Notes under the pieces: generated by a model
Database searches by the model: none
The model's input: only the letters and a program-made list of their open reading frames with translations
What the model was told of the DNA's origin: nothing
Origin: Oceanobacillus profundus
GTDB lineage: Bacteria; Bacillota; Bacilli; Bacillales; Amphibacillaceae
Direction: 5' to 3'
Length of the DNA stretch: 64,000 bases
Assembly: GCF_003515705.1 (NCBI RefSeq)
Contig: NZ_QWEH01000012.1
Location: 1 to 64,000 of the forward strand
Shown here: in pieces, positions 8,649 through 17,283 of the stretch
Numbering within the stretch: the first letter of the stretch is position 1
Layout: the number at the start of each line of letters is the position of its first letter
Program-made: the position numbers and the translations under genes

Positions 8649-10241
8649 ATGTTATCACCACTTACACCACTAGATTGGAAAAGACGTGCAATCAAATACT
8701 ATCCAGAAAAAGTTGCTGTTATTGATGGAGAAAAGGAATTTACGTATAAAGAATTTGGCAATCGGGTGGATAGGCTCTCCCAAGCTTTAATCGAAACTGG
8801 GATCGGGGAAGGAGATCATGTTGCAGTGATGCTCCCGAATACGCATTACATGCTAGAGTGCTTCTATGGAATTTGTCAGTTAGGTGCTGTGATGGTGCCA
8901 TTAAACTACCGCCTCACTGCAAACGATTTAGCGTATATTATTAACCATAGTGATGCTAAAATGCTGATCGTTGATGAGGAATTTGCTAAACCAATTGAGG
9001 AAATTCAAGAGAAGCTATCGTTGGAAACGATTATTGTTGTTGCTGTTGATGATCAAAAGACTTCTTTAACTGGAATCGATTACGAGAATTATCTAAGTGG
9101 CGTACAAGCAGACCTTATGCTTCCTTCGGTGAATTTTGATGAGAATCAGCTTTTAACACTTAATTATACAAGTGGAACGACTTCACATCCAAAAGGTGTG
9201 ATGCTAACGCACAGGGGCAATTATATGAATGCGGCTAATTTTTTACATCATTTGCGTGTGGAGCATGATGATGTCTATCTACATACATTGCCAATGTTTC
9301 ATGCAAATGGCTGGGGAGGCGTTTGGGCAATTACCGCAGCAGGTGCTACCCATGTATGTTTGCGAAAAGTAGACCCTCCACTTATTTTAGAACTGTTTGA
9401 AAATAGAAAGATTTCATTGTTATGCGGTGCGCCGACAGTGATTAATATGCTAGTGAACGAACCAAAGGCAAAGGATGTAACGATAACGACCAGTCCACGG
9501 ATGGCAACAGCTGGTTCACCACCTGCAGCGGCACTTATCCATAAAGCCCAGGAGATTCTCGGTTTAAATATGATTCATGTCTATGGTTTAACAGAGACAT
9601 CTCCATTTATCCTCTACTGTGAGTGGAAAAAAGCGTTTGATGGCAAATCAATGGATGAACAAGCAACGATAAAAGCGAGGCAAGGAATTGAGCTTGCCTT
9701 TAATGGCGAAACAAAGGTTGTCCATCAGGATGGCGAGGAAGTACGCTGGAATGGGGAAGAATTAGGTGAAATCATTACAAAAGGAAATGTAGTTATGAAG
9801 GGCTATTATAAAGATGAGGAAAAAACGAGTGCAGCAATTAAAGATGGCTGGTTCCACACGGGAGATCTTGCTGTAACCCACCCGGATGGATTTATAGAAA
9901 TTCGTGACCGCGCCAAGGATTTGATTATCTCCGGTGGCGAAAATATATCTTCTACGGAGGTTGAAGGTATGTTGTACAAGCATTCAGATGTCCTTGAGGT
10001 GGCTGTGATTGCGATTCCAGATGAAAAATGGGGAGAGGTGCCGCTTGCCATCATCGTGCTTCAACCCGATGCGACGTTGACAGAAGATGAGGTAATTCGC
10101 TATTGTCGTGATAATATGGCACATTTTAAAGCACCAAAGGCTGTGAAATTTGTGGAAGCGTTACCCAAAACTGCAACGGGTAAATTACAAAAGTACCTGT
10201 TACGTGAAATGTTCTGGGAAGGAGAAAGGAAAGTTAACTAA
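8649..10241 (+). CDS. AMP-forming acyl-CoA ligase (AlkK-like)
   Basis: A 530-residue acyl-CoA synthetase, paralogous to the ligase at 4004. It has the motifs YTSGTTSHPKGVMLTHRG, VYGLTETSPF, GWFHTGD, RDRAKDLIISGGENIS and PKTATGKLQK with the catalytic lysine. Family members of this group (AlkK, DmdB-like) activate medium-chain or substituted acids. It starts 27 nt after the dehydrogenase with a GAAGGAG site. Two ligases in one operon suggest that different intermediates or several related acids are activated. Confidence 0.87.
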   Translation: MLSPLTPLDWKRRAIKYYPEKVAVIDGEKEFTYKEFGNRVDRLSQALIETGIGEGDHVAVMLPNTHYMLECFYGICQLGAVMVPLNYRLTANDLAYIINHSDAKMLIVDEEFAKPIEEIQEKLSLETIIVVAVDDQKTSLTGIDYENYLSGVQADLMLPSVNFDENQLLTLNYTSGTTSHPKGVMLTHRGNYMNAANFLHHLRVEHDDVYLHTLPMFHANGWGGVWAITAAGATHVCLRKVDPPLILELFENRKISLLCGAPTVINMLVNEPKAKDVTITTSPRMATAGSPPAAALIHKAQEILGLNMIHVYGLTETSPFILYCEWKKAFDGKSMDEQATIKARQGIELAFNGETKVVHQDGEEVRWNGEELGEIITKGNVVMKGYYKDEEKTSAAIKDGWFHTGDLAVTHPDGFIEIRDRAKDLIISGGENISSTEVEGMLYKHSDVLEVAVIAIPDEKWGEVPLAIIVLQPDATLTEDEVIRYCRDNMAHFKAPKAVKFVEALPKTATGKLQKYLLREMFWEGERKVN

Positions 10242-10298
10242 TAAGAAGTAGAAATAAGCTATGCTTAAGTGTGTTTTTAGAGAAGGAAGTGAATTGTT

Positions 10299-11237
10299 GT
10301 GTTAGAAGAATACGGAATCCAATTAGTGAAAATTGACCTTCCCTTTCGCCTAAACCATGTAAATTGTTTTCTGGCAGAGGGGGAAAATGGTTTTCAAGTA
10401 ATTGATACAGGGCTGCATAATAAATCAACTGCAGAGCGATGGGAGAAAGAATTGGATGGTAAGACAGTAACAAATATTATCATTACACATTACCATCCAG
10501 ATCATTTTGGTTATGCTGGAGGGTTGCAGAAAAAGACGGCTGCAAAAGTTTCGATGTCACGTATTGATGCTGAGGCAGGTCTGGTAGCATGGCAGGAACA
10601 TTTTTTAAATGGTCTGCATGAAAACTATCAGCTGTCGGGAATTCCTGCAGATGTTGCAACTAAAATGAGCTCGAATACAAGGGAATTTGTACCGCTGGTA
10701 ACACCATATCCAAATGTTTACCATTATTTTGAGGAAGGTGAATCGATTCCGATTGGAAAATATGAATATGAGGTGATTTTTACACCTGGACATTCAGATG
10801 GACTAGTAAGCTTTTATAACAAAGAAAAAAATATGCTGCTTTCAACCGATCATATTTTACCAAGCATCACACCGAACATTTCCTACTGGTTTCATGGTGA
10901 TCCAAATCCTTTAAGAACGTATTTTACCTCATTAGCTAAAATAAGAAAATTGGATGCTGATTTAGTCGTACCATCACATGGAAACCCATTTAACGGTGCA
11001 AGTAAACGGATTGATGAAATTAGAGCACATCATGATGAACGATTAGGTGTACTTATAGGTATATTAAAAAATGGACGTACGATTTATGAGGCTACCGAAA
11101 AGCTTTTCAAAAGGCAGCTGACCATTCATGAAACAAGGTTTGCGGTTGGTGAAACACTCGCCCACTTGGAATATCTACGGTATAACGGGGAGTGTCAGCG
11201 GGAAATTAGAGATGGGAAGTATTGGTATACACTGTAA
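10299..11237 (+). CDS. MBL-fold metallo-hydrolase
   Basis: A 312-residue metallo-beta-lactamase-fold protein with the metal motif THYHPDH (H64, H66, D68, H69), GHSDG, STDH and a C-terminal SHGNPF. It resembles glyoxalase-II-like hydrolases, often thioesterases or lactonases. GTG at 10299 is used as start, with AGAAGGAAG about 9 nt before. It is the last gene of the catabolic operon and is followed by a terminator. An acyl-CoA thioesterase role, releasing a product or rescuing CoA, is an inference from context. A winged-helix-like C-terminal region (about 235-312) is present, as in the LACTB2 group. Confidence 0.8.
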   Translation: MLEEYGIQLVKIDLPFRLNHVNCFLAEGENGFQVIDTGLHNKSTAERWEKELDGKTVTNIIITHYHPDHFGYAGGLQKKTAAKVSMSRIDAEAGLVAWQEHFLNGLHENYQLSGIPADVATKMSSNTREFVPLVTPYPNVYHYFEEGESIPIGKYEYEVIFTPGHSDGLVSFYNKEKNMLLSTDHILPSITPNISYWFHGDPNPLRTYFTSLAKIRKLDADLVVPSHGNPFNGASKRIDEIRAHHDERLGVLIGILKNGRTIYEATEKLFKRQLTIHETRFAVGETLAHLEYLRYNGECQREIRDGKYWYTL

Positions 11238-11243
11238 ATTGGG

Positions 11244-11281
11244 TCCCAGATAAACGATTTAATTGTTTACCTGGGATTTAT
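11244..11281 (+). terminator. Terminator of the acyl-CoA operon
   Basis: The arms TCCCAGATAAAC (11244-11255) and GTTTACCTGGGA (11265-11276) pair with one G-T wobble and are followed by a short T-rich stretch. This ends the operon that starts at 258. Confidence 0.75.
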
Positions 11282-11370
11282 TTATGCCTACTAATATACA
11301 TATAGATTAACAATGTCCATTAAAAAAGCTAAGATAAGATAGATGGAGAATGGAATAGGAGGGGTTCGAT

Positions 11371-12201
11371 ATGATTACACATTTGCAGGATACCGTTACA
11401 TTAAATAATGATGTGAAAATGCCAGGGTTTGGACTTGGAGTTTATAAGGTTGAAGATGGAGAAACGGTGGTCAATGCTGTTAAAGCGGCATTAAAGTATG
11501 GGTATCGCAGTATTGATACTGCATCTTTTTACGATAATGAGGTCGGGGTTGGGCAGGCAATCAGTGAGTCTGGTATCCCTAGAGAAGAGCTTTTTATTAC
11601 ATCGAAAGTTTGGAATGATGAACAAGGCTACGAGAGCACGTTGGAAGCCTATGAAAGAAGTTTACAGAAATTAGGGCTTGAGTATTTAGATCTTTATCTC
11701 ATTCATTGGCCAGTAAAAGGAAAGTATAAGGAAACGTGGCGAGCTATGGAAAAATTATATAATGAGGGCAGGGTTCGGGCAATTGGTGTTAGCAATTTTC
11801 ATGTACATCATTTACAGAAATTATTAAAGGATAGTCATGTTCAACCTGTCATTAATCAAGTAGAATTTCACCCGCATTTAAGCCAAATGGAGCTGCGGGA
11901 ATTTTGCGCAAATGAAAATATTAAGTTTGAGGCATGGTCACCATTAAAACGTGGCCAATTGTTTGATGATCCAATACTTATAGAAATTGCAAAAAAACAT
12001 GGGAAAACAACAGCGCAGATCATTTTGCGCTGGGATATTCAGCATGAAGTTATTACCATTCCTAAATCGATTACAGATGAAAGGATTAAAGCGAATGCGG
12101 ACATATTTGATTTCTCACTCACAAAAGAGGATATGGAAAAGTTGGATGCGATGAATAACAATGATCGGGCAGGGACAAATCCAGATAGCTATGATCTTTA
12201 G
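11371..12201 (+). CDS. Aldo/keto reductase (YvgN/YtbE-type)
   Basis: A 276-residue NADPH-dependent aldo/keto reductase. The catalytic tetrad is visible as D49, Y54, K79 and H112 (IDTASFYDNE, TSKVW, LIHWP), and the NADPH-binding IPKS motif is near the C-terminus. B. subtilis homologues YvgN and YtbE reduce glyoxal, methylglyoxal and other aldehydes. It has its own AGGAGGGG site and stands between terminators as a single gene, so a link with the upstream operon is not required. Confidence 0.88.
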   Translation: MITHLQDTVTLNNDVKMPGFGLGVYKVEDGETVVNAVKAALKYGYRSIDTASFYDNEVGVGQAISESGIPREELFITSKVWNDEQGYESTLEAYERSLQKLGLEYLDLYLIHWPVKGKYKETWRAMEKLYNEGRVRAIGVSNFHVHHLQKLLKDSHVQPVINQVEFHPHLSQMELREFCANENIKFEAWSPLKRGQLFDDPILIEIAKKHGKTTAQIILRWDIQHEVITIPKSITDERIKANADIFDFSLTKEDMEKLDAMNNNDRAGTNPDSYDL

Positions 12202-12319
12202 AAATGCAACATGCTACATTTGAATTCTAACTATGAAACAGTGTACATAGAATGAATTAGGTCAGAAAAAGAGTAAAAAGCAATTGCCAATTTGACCAAT
12301 TCAAACAGGAGGTGTACGT

Positions 12320-12472
12320 ATGACCGGTCGCAAACTGATTTGGATCGTCACCGTACTATCACTTCTCATTATTTCTGTTTTAATCATTGTTTCAGCGTTA
12401 AATAGCACTGAAGGTGCGGTGGATGATCAGTGGAACATTCACTCCCTTATGCATGAAAACCTTTTTCACTAA
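12320..12472 (+). CDS. 50-residue single-span membrane peptide, unknown function
   Basis: An open frame of 50 codons starting ATG at 12320 with a perfect AGGAGGTG site at 12307-12314. The product has a short basic N-terminus (MTGRK), one strongly hydrophobic span of about 20 residues (6-26) and a short acidic/His-containing tail ending FH. I do not recognise a family. The strong ribosome site and the terminator-like hairpin at 12501 just downstream support a real gene. The span could be an uncleaved signal anchor. Confidence 0.6.
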   Translation: MTGRKLIWIVTVLSLLIISVLIIVSALNSTEGAVDDQWNIHSLMHENLFH

Positions 12473-12500
12473 AAAAGAAAAATCTTACATCTATCATATC

Positions 12501-12533
12501 AATGATGCAAGGTTCAAATGAATCTGCATCATT
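12501..12533 (+). terminator. Hairpin after the small membrane peptide gene
   Basis: A perfect 9-bp inverted repeat, AATGATGCA (12501-12509) with TGCATCATT (12525-12533), 28 nt after the stop. It lacks a good T run, so terminator is tentative. Confidence 0.45.
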
Positions 12534-12612
12534 TATGGAAGTAGGAAAGTAAAATAACTTTTCTACTTCCATAAGTGCAACTAGAGCATTCGCCTATAGC
12601 CGAATGCTCTGT
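12534..12612. repeat. Hairpin repeat module, copy A, ending in a terminator
   Basis: A hairpin with arms at 12534-12549 and 12558-12573 is followed by ATAAGTGCAACTA and then by a second perfect hairpin, AGAGCATTCG (12583-12592) with CGAATGCTCT (12601-12610) and a GTTTT tail. The core GAAAGT/ACTTTTCT plus ATAAGTGCAACTA and CATTCGCCTA recurs at 19108-19176. No gene lies inside. Origin as a small mobile or terminator-like repeat is inferred. Confidence 0.6.
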
Positions 12613-12690
12613 TTTCTAATGTTTAGAGTTTAAATTTTTCTAGTAATAGCTTAGAATTTAATTGATGAAATTGCTAAGAGAGGTTATTTT

Positions 12691-13131
12691 ATGAAACGAC
12701 TGATAGCCGTAATGATATGTATACCAATGCTGTTATTGAGCGGATGTTTTAATGCAGTAGCTGTATCTGTAGTATCAGATATGTATGAAGCAGCTTTATT
12801 GGAAGATGATGAATTAGTAGAAACATATTTTTCCGAGGATTATCTAGCGAGGCACCCGCTAGAAGAGTTATCGGACGAGTTAGCGGAAGACGTTCACAAT
12901 CGTGGTGGGATAAATTTACTAAATATGAAAGAGCTTCAAGAAAGAAATCTCCAGAAAGATATCTCCCAGGATCTGAATAATGTGTATGATGAGGACTGGC
13001 GTTTTATCGTGGTTCAAACAGGTGAAAACACCATTAAAACATGGGTAGTTTTAAGAGGTGAAACACAATATTACATTGTAGATGGTCAGGTGATGGATGT
13101 TAAGACGTATAATCGTGAAGTATTGAAATAG
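12691..13131 (+). CDS. Small lipoprotein of unknown function
   Basis: A 146-residue protein with a clear lipoprotein signal: a basic start (MKR), a hydrophobic core and the lipobox LLSGC with the lipidated cysteine at residue 19. The mature part begins with an acidic helical segment (DMYEAALLEDDELVETYFSEDY) and then a compact alpha/beta region. No family is recognised. It would sit on the outer face of the membrane. A terminator follows immediately, so it is probably monocistronic. Confidence 0.75.
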   Translation: MKRLIAVMICIPMLLLSGCFNAVAVSVVSDMYEAALLEDDELVETYFSEDYLARHPLEELSDELAEDVHNRGGINLLNMKELQERNLQKDISQDLNNVYDEDWRFIVVQTGENTIKTWVVLRGETQYYIVDGQVMDVKTYNREVLK

Positions 13132-13159
13132 CTAGAAGCCATTATATAGGTTTAAGAAA

Positions 13160-13187
13160 TAAGAAAGGTTCATCCTTTCTTGTTTTT
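13160..13187 (+). terminator. Terminator after the lipoprotein gene
   Basis: AAGAAAGG (13161-13168) pairs with CCTTTCTT (13174-13181) around a 5-nt loop, followed by GTTTTT. Confidence 0.8.
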
Positions 13188-13408
13188 ATGCGATTCTATC
13201 AACAGTATAGAGATTGGCATGTATGTTCAATATTAGAAATTATAATAAGGTATATTATAATTTCTGATAATCCGAATTTACAGAATCTATTGACTTATAA
13301 AAAAGCAACTGTTTTAATAAAAGAAAATAATAGCTTAATCGTCAAGATGAGATTTCTGGTACGTACGACATGACATCACTACTAGTATACATGCAAAGGA
13401 GGATGTAG

Positions 13409-14131
13409 ATGATTAATGCTGATTTACCGATTCCATTACACGCACAAATTAGTAATTTGCTGGAAAAGCAAATTCGAGTTGGGGCATATCAAGAAAAGAT
13501 ACCCAGTGAGCGAGAATTAATGGATATGTATGCTGTTAGCAGAACGACAGTCAGAGAAGCTGTTTCCAAATTAGTAAATGAAGGAAAACTTCAAAAGGTT
13601 CATGGAAAAGGTACATTTATTTCTGAACATCCCCCAATACAAGAGTGGTTAACCTCATTAAATAGCTTTACCGATACGGTAATAAGAACGGGAATGAATC
13701 CGAGCAGCAGGCTATTATATTCTGGAAAACTATTACAGCAAGATGGAGTGAAGATATTTGAATTCAACAAGGATGCTTATTTAATCGAGCGGTTGCGTTT
13801 TGCAGATAACATTCCAGTAGCAATTGAAAAGCACTTTTATCCATCCGAAATAGGAATAAAGCTTTCAGCATTTGACTTAAATACAGCAACAATTTACGAT
13901 CTGTTAGAAAATGAACTATCTATCAATTTAAGTGAAGCAGAGCAATCAATTACAACCCATCAAGCTAATAAACAAGAAGCTGCACATTTAGAAATACCTG
14001 AATCCTCAACTGTACTTTGTACAGAAAGAGTTATTTATGATCAGTTTGGAAAAGCTGTTGAGTCTTACCAAGGCTTATATCGTCCGGATATGTATGTTTT
14101 CCGTATCAAAATAAAAAGAAAACTAACATAA
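13409..14131 (+). CDS. GntR/HutC-family regulator with UTRA domain
   Basis: A 240-residue regulator with an N-terminal winged helix (about 7-75, with KIPSERELMDMYAVSRTTVREAV) and a UTRA effector domain (about 95-235). HutC-type regulators bind small metabolites and usually repress the adjacent uptake and catabolic genes. Here it precedes the TRAP transporter and alcohol dehydrogenase, its likely targets. A possible promoter (TTGACT at 13290, TTTAAT at 13313) and short palindromes (GTACGTAC near 13360, ACTAGT near 13381) lie upstream. The effector is unknown. Confidence 0.88.
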   Translation: MINADLPIPLHAQISNLLEKQIRVGAYQEKIPSERELMDMYAVSRTTVREAVSKLVNEGKLQKVHGKGTFISEHPPIQEWLTSLNSFTDTVIRTGMNPSSRLLYSGKLLQQDGVKIFEFNKDAYLIERLRFADNIPVAIEKHFYPSEIGIKLSAFDLNTATIYDLLENELSINLSEAEQSITTHQANKQEAAHLEIPESSTVLCTERVIYDQFGKAVESYQGLYRPDMYVFRIKIKRKLT

Positions 14132-14132
14132 A

Positions 14133-14146
14133 TGTAAGCGTTATCA
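14133..14146 (+). promoter_or_regulatory. cre box (CcpA site) before dctP
   Basis: TGTAAGCGTTATCA matches the cre consensus TGWAANCGNTNWCA at all 14 positions. It begins one base after the gntR stop and lies about 19 nt before the dctP start, where CcpA could block elongation or a local promoter. Carbon catabolite control of the TRAP genes is therefore likely. Confidence 0.75.
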
Positions 14147-14164
14147 AATGAGAGGAGTTATTTG

Positions 14165-15223
14165 ATGAAAAAAGTGAAATCCACTGTTATTATCCTCCTA
14201 GTTATTTTAGCCTTCTTAAGTTTTACGTTGATTGGAAATAATGTACTCAATCAAAATGCTATTGCTGGTCAATCTGAGGAAATAACACTGCGACTTGGTC
14301 AATCAAAAGCTGGTAGTCACCCAGTTTCAATCGGAATTAACAAATTTGCGGAACTAGTTGAGGAGAAGTCAAATGGAAAAATAACCGTGGATACATTTCA
14401 CGATTCTCTGCTCGGAAGTGATAGAGAAGTAATCGAAAGTGCTCAGAGAGGAAGTCTGGAATTGGCCAGCTCCTCTACTCCAAATATGACTAGCTTCACA
14501 AATTATTTTACCGCTTGGGATCTTCCTTATATTTTTGAGAATAAAGAAGAAGTGTATAAAGCCGTGGATGGGAAGCCAGGAGAAATCATTCGAAAGGAAA
14601 TGGAAAAGTCAGGATTCAAAGTTATATTCTTTCCTGACTATGGATTTCGTCAGGTTGTGAATAACGTAAGACCAGTTAAACTTCCAAAAGATATGGCCGG
14701 GCTTAAAATTAGAACAACAAATTCTAGAATTGAACAAGCTGATTTTAGTGAATTTGGTGCAAGTCCGACACCTGTAGCTTGGTCAGAGGTCTTTACTGCA
14801 TTGCAGCAAGGTACAGTAGAAGGAGAAGGAAATAGCTATTCTTTGCTTTGGGATTCCAAACATCAAGAGGTGTTAAATTATGCTACTGAGGTGAATTATA
14901 ATTACAGTTCGGACATCGTTGTTATGAATAAAGATAAATTTGATGCACTATCAAAGGAATATCAAGATATCATTATGGAGGCTGGCCTAGAGGCAACAGA
15001 ATGGCAACGTGATCTTGCGAATGAAAGAGAAGACGAAGCAAAGCAGCAGTTTATTGATTATGGAATTGAAATCTATGAACCAACAGAAGAAGAAATGAAG
15101 ATATGGAAGCAAACTGCAGAGCCAGTTTGGGATCAGTTTGTGAAAGAGGGAGTGGCAGAGCCTGAGTATGTCGACATCATTCTTGAAACACTTGGGAAGA
15201 CAAGGGAAGACATCTTTAAATAA
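14165..15223 (+). CDS. TRAP transporter solute-binding protein (DctP family)
   Basis: A 352-residue extracytoplasmic binding protein of a tripartite ATP-independent periplasmic transporter. It has an N-terminal hydrophobic segment (about 5-25) and DctP-family features, including TLRLGQSKAGSHP-like start of the mature domain, KLPKDMAGLKIRTTNSRIE with the carboxylate-binding Arg, and WSEVFTALQQGTVEGEGN. Such proteins bind organic acids. The ATG at 14165 follows a GAGGAG site better than the TTG at 14162. It leads the TRAP operon. No lipobox is obvious, so it may be membrane-anchored by an uncleaved signal. Confidence 0.88.
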   Translation: MKKVKSTVIILLVILAFLSFTLIGNNVLNQNAIAGQSEEITLRLGQSKAGSHPVSIGINKFAELVEEKSNGKITVDTFHDSLLGSDREVIESAQRGSLELASSSTPNMTSFTNYFTAWDLPYIFENKEEVYKAVDGKPGEIIRKEMEKSGFKVIFFPDYGFRQVVNNVRPVKLPKDMAGLKIRTTNSRIEQADFSEFGASPTPVAWSEVFTALQQGTVEGEGNSYSLLWDSKHQEVLNYATEVNYNYSSDIVVMNKDKFDALSKEYQDIIMEAGLEATEWQRDLANEREDEAKQQFIDYGIEIYEPTEEEMKIWKQTAEPVWDQFVKEGVAEPEYVDIILETLGKTREDIFK

Positions 15224-15275
15224 TCTATTTCAGTTTTAAAAAATCCCTCAACTGGGTGGGAGGAGCTGAGAAAAT

Positions 15276-16751
15276 ATGGGGCGAGATTTATCTGCAATGG
15301 AAAATAGGCATCATAATTCACCACTAATGAAAAAAAACAGCGGATTACTAAAAACATTGAAATTTATGGATCAGCGATTTGAGGAAGTGCTAATTGTACT
15401 GGGCTTTCTGACGTTTATCATCTTAATTAATCTTCAAGTGATCAATCGATATATTTTACCATTTATTGAGTTTGCTAATATTACCACATGGACAGAAGAA
15501 GTTTCCCGCTACATTTTTATTTTTGTTTCATTTCTAGGTGCTAGTCTAGCTATTAAAAAGAGAGATTCAATCCAGGTTACTGCTTTAGTAGACAGGTTGC
15601 CTTCAGGATTACAAAAATCGATTCATATTGCCAACACAATTTTTATGCTTTACTTCAGCTACATGATTGTTAAATATGGATACACGTTAATTATGTTCCA
15701 GTTTGAAACAGGTCAGACTACACCAGCATTATCTCTGCCGATGGCAATCCCTTATAGCGCTGTACCACTTGGCTTCTTGCTTATGGCAATCCGCTTAATT
15801 CAAAATCTAATGCAGGATACAAAACATATGGATGTAAAGGCTGGACTAATTGGAACAATCCTTGCATTTATAATGATCCTTCCTGTCTTGACCTTAGGTG
15901 AATCAAGCATATCCTTGTTGCTATTTGGCTATTTTATATTGTTTATTGTTCTTGGTATGCCGATTGCTTTTGCACTCGGTGTTAGTACATTAGCAACGGT
16001 ATTAGCTACCAATGCAATTCCTATAGATTTTTTTCCGCAGACCGCATTTACAAGTATTGATAATTTCCCAATCATGGCTGTTCCGTTTTTTATTGCTGCT
16101 GGAATTATTATGGGTGGTGGAAACATCATCAGAAAGCTATTGAATTTATCAGATGAGTTACTTGGTTACTTGCCAGGTGGTCTTGCACTCGTAGCAATTG
16201 TGACAAGTATGTTTTTCTCAGCGATTAGTGGGTCGGGTCCTGCAACGGTTGCAGCTATTGGAACATTATTAATACCAGCTATGATCAAGCAAGGATACTC
16301 ACCAGGGTTTGCAACTGCGGTCGTAGCTGCTGCAGGAACAATTGGAGTTATTATTCCCCCTAGTAATCCTCTGGTGATTTATGGAGTTGTTTCCCAACAG
16401 TCGATTTCACAATTGTTCATTGCAGGAATAATTCCTGGAATTCTGACAGGCATTGCCTTAATAGTGGTGACCTACTTTATTGCAAAAAAGAATGATTGGC
16501 GAGGAGATAAAACTGCTTTCAGTTTAAAAAATACATTGTCTGCTGCGTGGGATGCCAAACTAGCTTTACTCGTTCCCATATTTATTTTAGGCGGTATCTA
16601 TGGTGGATTCATGACCCCTACGGAAGCGGCAGCAGTTGCAGCTGGCTATGGAATTATTATAGGAATGTTTATCTATAAGGATATGGATTTTAAAGGTTTA
16701 TATAGAAATCTAGCAAAAGCAGGCATTACATCCTCGGTCATTATTTACTAA
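15276..16751 (+). pseudogene. Fused TRAP permease DctQM, 5' part before a frameshift
   Basis: Encodes a small DctQ domain (about residues 20-180, four spans) fused to most of a large DctM domain (about 190-490, beginning at FIMILPVLTLGES). The frame ends with SSVIIY and a TAA at 16749-16751, although a DctM domain needs about 140 more residues. The missing end follows at once in the next frame (16754-17185). Adding one T after 16748 would read YLIVMASIFG and restore one continuous protein of about 637 residues. Either the gene is disrupted by a 1-nt deletion or the base is a sequencing error. A GGGAGGAG site precedes the ATG at 15276. Confidence 0.8.
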
Positions 16752-16753
16752 TT

Positions 16754-17185
16754 GTGATGGCAAGTATATTCGGGAGATTAATCACATTGGAAAGAGTTGC
16801 AGAAGTAGTAGCTAACTTTGTACTGGGTATTAGTGAAAATAAATGGGTCATTCTGCTGTTACTAAATGCTTTCTTATTACTCGTTGGTTTAATAATGGAG
16901 TCATTAGCGGCAATCGTTATTTTAACACCGATTTTGCTGCCAATGGCACTAGCAATTGGGGTAGACCCAGTTCATTTCGGTTTGATTATGATTTTCAATT
17001 TAGCAATTGGATTCATTACACCACCAGTAGGAGTGAATTTATTTGTTGCAGCTGGAGTAGCCAAATTGAAAATAGAGGAAGTGGTTAAAGGAATTGGAGT
17101 ATTGTTAATTACGATGGTCGTTGTTCTGCTACTTGTCACCTATATACCAGATATCAGCTTATGGCTGGTTGAATATATGAGGTAA
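16754..17185 (+). pseudogene. Fused TRAP permease DctQM, 3' part after the frameshift
   Basis: About 143 residues continuing the DctM domain, with IFGRLITLERVAEVVANF, a hydrophobic span, the conserved DctM stretch GFITPPVGVNLFVAAGVAK and a final span. There is no ribosome site of its own; the nominal GTG/ATG starts at 16754 and 16757 lie at the break. It is best read with the upstream part as one frameshifted gene. If the break is real, transport by this system should fail. Confidence 0.8.
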
Positions 17186-17283
17186 TGGGTTTCGTTCATT
17201 TAATAATAGTGCTTTGAAGGGAGTGAGTAACTGCAAATACTGAAAAAATTATCAGATGGAAAATTACTGAAGGAGGTTTAATA

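Noticed and set aside
13188-13373. 61-codon plus frame before gntR
   Set aside because: It begins in the terminator's T run, has no ribosome site and lies where the gntR promoter should be.
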